A stretch of 64,000 nt of DNA from Saprospiraceae bacterium (GTDB taxonomy: Bacteria > Bacteroidota > Bacteroidia > Chitinophagales > Saprospiraceae), in the NCBI GenBank assembly GCA_020631235.1, contig JAHDHQ010000025.1, positions 1 to 64,000 of the forward strand, in the 5' to 3' direction. Positions 58,069 to 64,000 of this stretch are shown piece by piece. Numbering within the stretch: the first letter of the stretch is position 1; each line of letters begins with the position of its first letter. The notes beneath the pieces are model-generated. The model was not told the DNA's origin and ran no database searches. It worked only from the letters and a program-made list of their open reading frames with translations. The position numbers were made by a program, and so were the translations under genes.

Positions 58069-59121
58069 TTAGACGCCTAAGATATTTCTTAAATCTTCAT
58101 CATTGGTGGTTTCACCTGCAAAATCGTCAAAGGACTGTAGGGTAGGACTAATAATATGTTCTTTAATGAACGGAGCGCCTTCTAGAGCCCCTTGATTTGG
58201 AGATTTTATGCAACATTCCCACTCCATGACAGCCCATCCATCATATCCGTATTGACATAATTTGGAAAATATAGACTTAAAGTCTACTTGTCCATCTCCA
58301 AGAGACCTAAATCTGCCAGCCCTATTTTTCCAATCTTGGAAGCCACCATATACACCTTGTTTTCCTGTAGGATTAAACTCTGCGTCCTTTACATGGAATG
58401 CCTTGATGCGTTCGTGATAAATATCAATGAAGGCTAAATAATCCATCTGCTGCAACAGAAAATGACTCGGGTCATACAAAATATTAGCTCTTTTATGATG
58501 CTGGACAGCATCTAAAAATAATTCGAAACTAACACCATCGTGAAGATCTTCCCCAGGGTGTAGTTCAAAACACAGATCTACACCACAAGTATCAAAAATA
58601 TCTAAAATGGGCTTCCATCTTTTAGCAAGTTCCTTAAACCCTAGATCCACTAATCCTGCAGGACGTTGTGGCCATGGATATATAGTATGCCACATCAAAG
58701 ACCCAGAAAAACTTGCGTGTGATGTTAAGCCGAGATATTCACTAGCTTTTGCGGCTAGTTTTAACTGCTCTATAGCCCAAGAGGTTCTGGCATCTGGTTT
58801 TTGTTTCAGTTCTTTAGGCGCAAAAGCATCAAACATACTATCGTAAGCAGGGTTGACAGCCACTAATTGACCTTGCAAATGAGTGGATAGCTCAGAAATG
58901 AACATGTCTTTCTCAAGGCAAACTCCTCGAACATCTTCACAATATTGTTTGCTGGTACCTGCAAGCTCCAAATCAAACAAGCGCTTATCCCAAGTTGGAA
59001 TTTGGACAGCATTATAACCTAAATCCGCAGCCCAGCCACATAGATTAGCTAAGCTGTCAAAAGGCGCTTTATCACTTACAAACTGGGCTAGAAAAATCCC
59101 GGGACCTTTGATTTTCTTCAT
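58069..59121 (-). CDS. Sugar phosphate isomerase/epimerase-family TIM-barrel protein
   Basis: The protein (350 aa) belongs to the xylose isomerase-like TIM-barrel superfamily. Candidate metal ligands are the Glu in LCFELHPGEDLHDG, the Asp/His in ILYDPSHFLLQQMD, FHVKDAEFNPTG and the final WAVMEWECC. It also has YNAVQIPTWDKRLFD near the N terminus. Members act on sugars, inositols or keto-acids. No sugar operon surrounds it, so the substrate is unknown. It lies 6 bp downstream of the acyl-CoA ligase and 14 bp upstream of the TonB-like gene, so the three are probably co-transcribed. Confidence 0.87.
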   Translation of the reverse strand: MKKIKGPGIFLAQFVSDKAPFDSLANLCGWAADLGYNAVQIPTWDKRLFDLELAGTSKQYCEDVRGVCLEKDMFISELSTHLQGQLVAVNPAYDSMFDAFAPKELKQKPDARTSWAIEQLKLAAKASEYLGLTSHASFSGSLMWHTIYPWPQRPAGLVDLGFKELAKRWKPILDIFDTCGVDLCFELHPGEDLHDGVSFELFLDAVQHHKRANILYDPSHFLLQQMDYLAFIDIYHERIKAFHVKDAEFNPTGKQGVYGGFQDWKNRAGRFRSLGDGQVDFKSIFSKLCQYGYDGWAVMEWECCIKSPNQGALEGAPFIKEHIISPTLQSFDDFAGETTNDEDLRNILGV

Positions 59122-59127
59122 TGAAAT

Positions 59128-60798
59128 TTATCCCTTTGCTGCTTCTTCTGCACGTAAATCTTTCCGCAATATTTTCCCAACATTAGATTTTGGCAACTCA
59201 GTTCTAAACTCAATCATTTTTGGGACTTTATAGCCAGTCATATTTTCCCTACAATAATCGATAACGGTTTTTTCATTAAGCGATTTATCTTTTTTAATGA
59301 TAAATGCTTTAACACATTCTCCTGACTTTTCATGAGGCACACCGATCACAGCCACTTCGGCAACTTGATCCATACCAGCTATGACATCTTCTATTTCATT
59401 TGGATAGACATTGAAACCAGAAACTAAAATCATATCTTTTTTACGATCTACGATTTTAAAATAACCATCATCCATCATTAGACCAATATCTCCAGTACAC
59501 AACCATCCATCGACAATGGTTTCTGCTGTAGCATCTGGCCGATTGTAATATCCAGCCATAACTTGTGGTCCTTTACACTGTATCTCGCCTACATCTCCCA
59601 CTTTTCCAATGGTTCCATCATCGGTCAAAATTCTGACATCTGTAGATGGTATAGGCATACCTATAGATCCTTTGCGAGCTCGTCCGTCAAAAGGGTTTGC
59701 CGTGATGACTGGCGATGCTTCGGTCATCCCATATCCTTCTACCAATTTCACATTGGTTAGTTTCTCCCATGCCTCAGCTACGGGTGTTTGAACCGCTGTA
59801 CCACCTCCCATGGCTGCTTTTAATTTGCTAAAATCTAAGGCTTGAAAGGAATCATTTTGTAATAATGCATTAAATAAAGTATTTACTCCAGTCAACATTG
59901 TGATGTCATTCTTTGTAAACTCTTTGACTAATGATTTTATGTCTCTTGGATTAGTTACTAAAACCGACATTGAACCAAAACTCATCATCGCCAAACAGTT
60001 AACTGAAAAGGCGAAAATGTGATACAAGGGTAGCGGACAAAGAGCTATTTCTTCTTTTTCTTTAAAACTATCTGCCATCCATGCTTTCATTTGAAGCATA
60101 TTTGCAACCAAGTTTTTATTGGTTAACATTGCTCCTTTAGCCACACCAGTTGTACCTCCAGTATATTGATGCACAATTACTCTATCTGGTCCATCTTCGA
60201 ACGGTTCAAGGTTAAACTTTTTTCCTTGAGCTAATGCTTCTTTAAAGCTTACTGTATTTGGTAGCTTGTATTTAGGGACGCCTTTTTTTACATTTTTGAT
60301 AACAAAATTTATAAGCTTTCCTTTCATGCCTAGCATCTCACCCACAGACGTTTTAATAATCGTTTTAATTTTTGTCTTTGGTAAAACTTTTTCTAAGTTG
60401 CTGGCAAAGTTTTCTGCTATTATGATGGCTTTTACATCACTATCAGTAAACTGATGCTCCATTTCTCTTGGAGTGTATAAGGGGTTCGTGTTCACTATAA
60501 CGAGTCCAGCTTTTATCGCCGCAAAAAGTGCTATGGGATATTGCAATAAATTAGGCATCATCAATGCGATTTTATCGCCGGGCTCTAAGCCACGACTTTG
60601 CAAGTATGCACCTAATAAATCAGATTGTTTATCGACTTCCCCATAGGTAATTCTTTTGCCAAAGTTTTCAAATGCCGGAAGTGCTTTATAGTTTTCCATT
60701 GCTTCTTTGCTAAACTGTAGCAATGTTTCGTATTTATTTGCGTCAATGTTTACAGGTACTCCTGAAGGATAATTATTTAACCACACCTTAGACTCCAT
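59128..60798 (-). CDS. fadD: Long-chain fatty-acid-CoA ligase
   Basis: It activates fatty acids to acyl-CoA with ATP, at the inner membrane or cytoplasm. The protein (556 aa) is a complete ANL-superfamily adenylating enzyme: the AMP-binding loop YTGGTTGVAKGAML, then LVEGYGMTEASPVITANP, GWLCTGDIGLMMDDGYF, IVDRKKDMILVSGFNVYPNE and the C-terminal catalytic Lys in KSNVGKILRKDLR. Length and motifs match FadD of proteobacteria and Bacteroidota. It heads a likely three-gene transcript. The gap to rpsA upstream (60799-60986) has divergent promoters. Confidence 0.92.
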   Translation of the reverse strand: MESKVWLNNYPSGVPVNIDANKYETLLQFSKEAMENYKALPAFENFGKRITYGEVDKQSDLLGAYLQSRGLEPGDKIALMMPNLLQYPIALFAAIKAGLVIVNTNPLYTPREMEHQFTDSDVKAIIIAENFASNLEKVLPKTKIKTIIKTSVGEMLGMKGKLINFVIKNVKKGVPKYKLPNTVSFKEALAQGKKFNLEPFEDGPDRVIVHQYTGGTTGVAKGAMLTNKNLVANMLQMKAWMADSFKEKEEIALCPLPLYHIFAFSVNCLAMMSFGSMSVLVTNPRDIKSLVKEFTKNDITMLTGVNTLFNALLQNDSFQALDFSKLKAAMGGGTAVQTPVAEAWEKLTNVKLVEGYGMTEASPVITANPFDGRARKGSIGMPIPSTDVRILTDDGTIGKVGDVGEIQCKGPQVMAGYYNRPDATAETIVDGWLCTGDIGLMMDDGYFKIVDRKKDMILVSGFNVYPNEIEDVIAGMDQVAEVAVIGVPHEKSGECVKAFIIKKDKSLNEKTVIDYCRENMTGYKVPKMIEFRTELPKSNVGKILRKDLRAEEAAKG

Positions 60799-60911
60799 AT
60801 TTAATCAGTTTTAATTAGGCGATTAAGATATTACATTTCTACCATCTTTGGTAATTCTTTGATTTGAGTTTTGCAAATTGAATTATTGTAGATATTTACC
60901 AATAAATATTG

Positions 60912-60919
60912 TACATTTG
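60912..60919 (+). promoter_or_regulatory. -7 promoter element of the ribosomal protein S1 gene
   Basis: TACATTTG exactly matches the Bacteroidota -7 consensus TAnnTTTG and lies 67 bp before the S1 start. A TTG at 60886-60888 is a possible -33 element, with a spacer of 23 bp, slightly longer than usual. The 5' leader of about 60 bases is AT-rich with no clear Shine-Dalgarno sequence, as is usual in this phylum. Confidence 0.55.
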
Positions 60920-60986
60920 CACTCCTTTTTGAAAATATTTATTTAATCACTTTCGTCTAAAGAGCGAAATACAAACCTGATTTGTC

Positions 60987-63326
60987 ATGATTGACGAGAC
61001 GAATCTTGAAGAAACTCAAGAAAACACACCAGAATCAACGGATAAAGTAGTTGAAGCTACTGAAGAAAAAGCTGTTGAAACAAAAGCTGAAAAAGTTGAC
61101 GTAGCTGCAGAAGCAGAGCCTGCAGAAAAAGAAGTTGTAGTTCAAGTTGCAGAACTGCTAGATAAAACTCCTCACGATGATTTTGATTGGTCTATAGGAA
61201 ATAGACACACATTAAATTACAATCAAAGTGAAATAGAAAAGTATTTAAATGAATATGAGCAATCGCTTGGTTCTCTTAATGAAAACGAAGTGGTTTCTGG
61301 TATTGTAACATCTATTAATGACGGTGATGTCTTATTAGACCTTCAGTATAAGTCTGATGGTTTAGTATCATTATCAGAATTTAGAGATACTCCTGACTTA
61401 AAGGTGGGAGACCCGATTGATGTTTATATAGAAAATAAAGAAGATTACAGAGGTCAGTTAGTATTATCGAGAAGAAAAGCAAAGCTAATTAAAGCTTGGA
61501 AAGACCTTGTAGATTCATACGAAAATGGAACCATTATTACAGGTGTTGTCATCAGTAAAACTAAAGGTGGTCTTATTGTAGATTGTGGTGGATTGGAAAC
61601 ATTCTTGCCAGGATCTCAGATTGATATCAAGCCTATCATCGATTATGATGCATATGTAGGCAAGAAAATGGAATTTAAGGTTGTTAAGATTAACGAAGCC
61701 ATTAAGAATGCTGTTGTTTCTCACAAAGCACTTATTGAAAGTGACTTGGCAGAACAAAGAGATTCGATCATTGCTACTTTAGAAAAAGGTCAAGTACTTG
61801 AGGGTGTTGTTAAAAACATCACTGACTTCGGTGCATTTATGGATCTTGGAGGTGTTGACGGTCTTTTATATATCACTGATATTTCATGGGGAAGAATAAA
61901 TCATCCAAATGAAGTGTTAGAGTTAAACCAGCAATTAAATGTAGTAGTTCTTGATTTTGATGAAAACAAAAAAAGGATTTCACTAGGTTTAAAGCAGTTA
62001 CAACCGCATCCATGGGATACTTTACCTGAAACAATAGTTGAGAAATCACAAGTAAAAGGTAAGATTGTAAATATTGAAGATTACGGAGCATTTTTAGAAA
62101 TCACTCCTGGAGTAGAGGGATTAATTCACGTTTCAGAAGTTTCGTGGAGTAATCAGCCAGTAAATGCAAGAGAATTCTTTACGCTAGGCAGTGAATATGA
62201 AGCAAAAGTGGTTACTGTAGACAGAGAAGACAGAAAAATGTCGCTTTCTATCAAGCAGATGTTTGATGATCCATGGACAGGAATCGCTGACATGTTCCCA
62301 GTAGGATCTAAACATACAGGTGTTGTGAAGAACCTTACTCCTTATGGTGTTTTTGTTGAGTTAAAAGATGGCATTGGAGGTATGGTACATATCTCTGATT
62401 TATCTTGGACGAAACGTTTTTCTCATCCTTCAGAGTTTACAAGAGTGGGTAACGATATTGATATCCAGATTTTAGATATCGATATGGAAGGTCGTAAACT
62501 TTCATTAGGGCACAAACAATTAGAAGAGAATCCTTGGGATACTTTCGAGAATGTTTTCCCTGTTGGATCATACCATGAAGCAACCATTATTAAGAAAGAT
62601 GATCGTGGAGCCATTGTTTCATTACCGTATGGTTTAGAAGCTTTCGCACCATTGAAACACATAAGAAAAGAAGATGGCAATAGTGCTGAAATGGATGAAA
62701 CTTTAACCTTTAAGGTTATCGAGTTTAATAGAGATGACAAACGTATCATCGTTTCGCACATGAGGTATCTTGATGATATAAGAAGAGAGGCTGAAAATGA
62801 AGTGAAGAAAGGTAGAGAAGAAGAAAGAATTAAAACAAGGAAGGCCATCACTAAACAACAATCTAAAGTTGAAAAAACAACTATTGGTGATTTAGATGTG
62901 TTCTCTCAATTAAAAGAGCAACTAGCTGAGTCTGCTCCAAAGCCTCCGCCTTTGAAGAAAGAAAAAGTAGAAGCGAAAGTGGAAGCAAAGGCTGAAGAAG
63001 TGGAAACGCCGAAAGCGGAAGAAGTGAAGAAAGAAGCACCTAAGGCTGCACCTAAAAAAGCAAAAGCAGACAAACCTGACGATTTAAAGAAAATCGAAGG
63101 TATTGGTCCTAAAATTGCTGGATTGATGAATGAGGCAGGAATTGTTACTTTCAAAGATATGGCTGGAGCTAACATTGATAAGTTAAAAGAAATTTTAGAA
63201 GCTGCGGGTAGCAGATACAGAATGCATGACCCAAGTACTTGGCCTGACCAAGCAGCATTAGCCGCAGATGGTAAGTTTGATGAACTTAAAGAGCTTCAAG
63301 ATAAATTAGATGGAGGAAGAAAATAG
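60987..63326 (+). CDS. rpsA: 30S ribosomal protein S1 with a C-terminal helix-hairpin-helix-like domain (779 aa)
   Basis: S1 binds mRNA and helps the ribosome start translation on structured leaders. After an acidic, Ala/Glu/Lys-rich N terminus (about 1-60) there are six S1 domains: about 85-155 (VVSGIVTSINDGDVLLDLQY), 170-245, 265-335 (LEGVVKNITDFGAFMDLGGV), 350-420 (KGKIVNIEDYGAFLEI), 440-510 (TGVVKNLTPYGVFVELKDG) and 525-590 (more divergent). A long charged linker (about 595-700) leads to a last domain, DDLKKIEGIGPKIAGLMNEA through PDQAALAADGKFDELKEL. This last domain resembles the helix-hairpin-helix module also added to some other Bacteroidota proteins. E. coli S1 has 557 residues. Function of the extra domain is unknown; nucleic-acid binding is likely by fold. 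Confidence 0.94.
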   Translation: MIDETNLEETQENTPESTDKVVEATEEKAVETKAEKVDVAAEAEPAEKEVVVQVAELLDKTPHDDFDWSIGNRHTLNYNQSEIEKYLNEYEQSLGSLNENEVVSGIVTSINDGDVLLDLQYKSDGLVSLSEFRDTPDLKVGDPIDVYIENKEDYRGQLVLSRRKAKLIKAWKDLVDSYENGTIITGVVISKTKGGLIVDCGGLETFLPGSQIDIKPIIDYDAYVGKKMEFKVVKINEAIKNAVVSHKALIESDLAEQRDSIIATLEKGQVLEGVVKNITDFGAFMDLGGVDGLLYITDISWGRINHPNEVLELNQQLNVVVLDFDENKKRISLGLKQLQPHPWDTLPETIVEKSQVKGKIVNIEDYGAFLEITPGVEGLIHVSEVSWSNQPVNAREFFTLGSEYEAKVVTVDREDRKMSLSIKQMFDDPWTGIADMFPVGSKHTGVVKNLTPYGVFVELKDGIGGMVHISDLSWTKRFSHPSEFTRVGNDIDIQILDIDMEGRKLSLGHKQLEENPWDTFENVFPVGSYHEATIIKKDDRGAIVSLPYGLEAFAPLKHIRKEDGNSAEMDETLTFKVIEFNRDDKRIIVSHMRYLDDIRREAENEVKKGREEERIKTRKAITKQQSKVEKTTIGDLDVFSQLKEQLAESAPKPPPLKKEKVEAKVEAKAEEVETPKAEEVKKEAPKAAPKKAKADKPDDLKKIEGIGPKIAGLMNEAGIVTFKDMAGANIDKLKEILEAAGSRYRMHDPSTWPDQAALAADGKFDELKELQDKLDGGRK

Positions 63327-63348
63327 AATAGTTTATTATTCTTTCGAG

Positions 63349-63378
63349 AGCCCCGATGAAAATCGGGGCTTTTTTTTT
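63349..63378 (+). terminator. Rho-independent terminator of rpsA
   Basis: AGCCCCGAT (63349-63357) pairs perfectly with ATCGGGGCT (63362-63370) around a GAAA tetraloop and is followed by eight to nine T's. It lies 22 bp past the rpsA stop and is a textbook intrinsic terminator. Confidence 0.95.
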
Positions 63379-63409
63379 AACCTTTTGCGAGTTTTGTTGT
63401 TTCGTTTGA

Positions 63410-64000
63410 GTGACAAAACAAAAATCAATAGCAATAATAGGTTCAGGCTTTTCTGGATTGACAGCAGCAGCAAGCTTAGCACAAGCCGGCGTACACGTAG
63501 AAGTTTTTGAAAAAAACGAACAACTAGGTGGCAGAGCCCGACAATTTAGAGCCGAAGGTTTTAGCTTTGATATGGGTCCCAGTTGGTACTGGATGCCAGA
63601 AGTTTTCGAAAATTTTTACAGTCGTTTTGGTAAAACTACTAAGGATTTCTATGAGTTAGTCAGGTTAGATCCTTCTTATCAAGTAATATTTAAAGGCTTA
63701 GAAACTATCAAAATTCCTGCTTCACTTTCGGAATTATATAAACTCTTTGAATCCATTGAACCAGGTAGTGCCAAAAAACTTGAAAAATTTTTAAAAGAAG
63801 CCGAATACAAGTATCACGTAGGGATGAACGAGTTTGTTTGGAAACCAAGTCTTTCCATTTTCGAATTTATGGATTCGAGAATAATATCGAGCTTTTTCAA
63901 GTTGCAAATGTTGAGTTCTATATCAAAACAAATTAGGTCAAATTTTAAAGACAAACGCTTACAGCAGATTTTAGAGTTTCCTGTGTTGTTTCTTGGAGAA
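63410..64000 (+). CDS. crtI: Phytoene desaturase/CrtI-family oxidoreductase, 5' part only (cut by window end)
   Basis: The frame starts at GTG 63410 (an in-frame TGA lies at 63407-63409, so no earlier start exists) and is open to the window end, giving 197 codons. It opens with the FAD-binding Rossmann motif SIAIIGSGFSGLTAAASLAQ, then EVFEKNEQLGGRARQF and SFDMGPSWYWMPEVFENFY, typical of CrtI-type phytoene desaturases that make lycopene or neurosporene. It follows the rpsA terminator by 31 bp, so it has its own promoter in or near the terminator region. The remaining carotenoid genes (crtB and others), often downstream in Bacteroidota, lie beyond the window. The symbol is by family and not proven. 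Confidence 0.88.
   Translation, partial: MTKQKSIAIIGSGFSGLTAAASLAQAGVHVEVFEKNEQLGGRARQFRAEGFSFDMGPSWYWMPEVFENFYSRFGKTTKDFYELVRLDPSYQVIFKGLETIKIPASLSELYKLFESIEPGSAKKLEKFLKEAEYKYHVGMNEFVWKPSLSIFEFMDSRIISSFFKLQMLSSISKQIRSNFKDKRLQQILEFPVLFLGE

Noticed and set aside
63310-63510. 66-codon frame spanning the rpsA terminator
   Set aside because: It crosses the rpsA end, the terminator and the crtI start in another frame, so it is a chance frame.

Overview
The window is low-GC DNA from a member of the Bacteroidota, most probably the Saprospiria (Saprospirales/Lewinella-like). Three things suggest this. Secreted proteins use HYR-like Cys-rich repeats and type IX secretion (T9SS) C-terminal domains. 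There are SusC-like TonB receptors and a PorV-like barrel. Core genes carry lineage-typical forms: two OmpH genes before murI, a CarB without its allosteric domain, and promoters resembling TAnnTTTG. The taxon is inferred from protein style and was not tested by a marker search.

Layout. 1-10.6 kb: one giant minus-strand gene for a 3504-residue secreted, cysteine-rich repeat protein. 10.9-13.7 kb: an MscS channel and a histidine ammonia-lyase gene, converging. 14-16.5 kb: two OmpH/Skp chaperones, glutamate racemase and a small exported protein. 16.5-20.4 kb: carB (minus) and a D-2-hydroxyacid dehydrogenase. 20.5-29.4 kb: a surface cluster of TonB receptor, 1364-residue T9SS-type cargo and PorV-like barrel. 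29.5-33.4 kb: greA, a HIT protein, ruvC, then an overlapping flippase-like/DUF3108/DUF4230 operon. 33.5-36.6 kb: two POT-family transporters. 36.8-42.1 kb: a secreted LVIVD/choice-of-anchor-B protein, an M20 peptidase, an outer-membrane barrel candidate and a small lipoprotein with a cytochrome-c-like motif. 42.3-47.6 kb: an aconitase fused to a transmembrane/OmpA region, and a GCS2 ligase fused to CBS domains. 47.7-55.7 kb: small envelope proteins, a pseudouridine synthase, dnaB, a NatAB-like ABC exporter and a TfoX-N protein. 55.8-60.8 kb: a TonB-like receptor, a TIM-barrel isomerase and a long-chain acyl-CoA ligase. 61-64 kb: ribosomal protein S1 with an extra HhH-like domain, and the start of a phytoene desaturase gene (cut by the window edge).

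The most unusual gene is the aconitase-TM-OmpA fusion at 42303-45557. It is one uninterrupted reading frame, followed by its own intrinsic terminator, and its topology would tether a TCA-cycle enzyme to the inner membrane with a peptidoglycan-binding domain in the periplasm. The giant repeat protein is the second highlight. It has 25 tandem 77-residue units, long stretches of perfect DNA identity between distant units, and duplicated modules on both sides of the array. No CRISPR array, insertion sequence, tRNA or rRNA was seen. Genes are tightly packed, with several tail-to-tail overlaps and several TTG/GTG starts.
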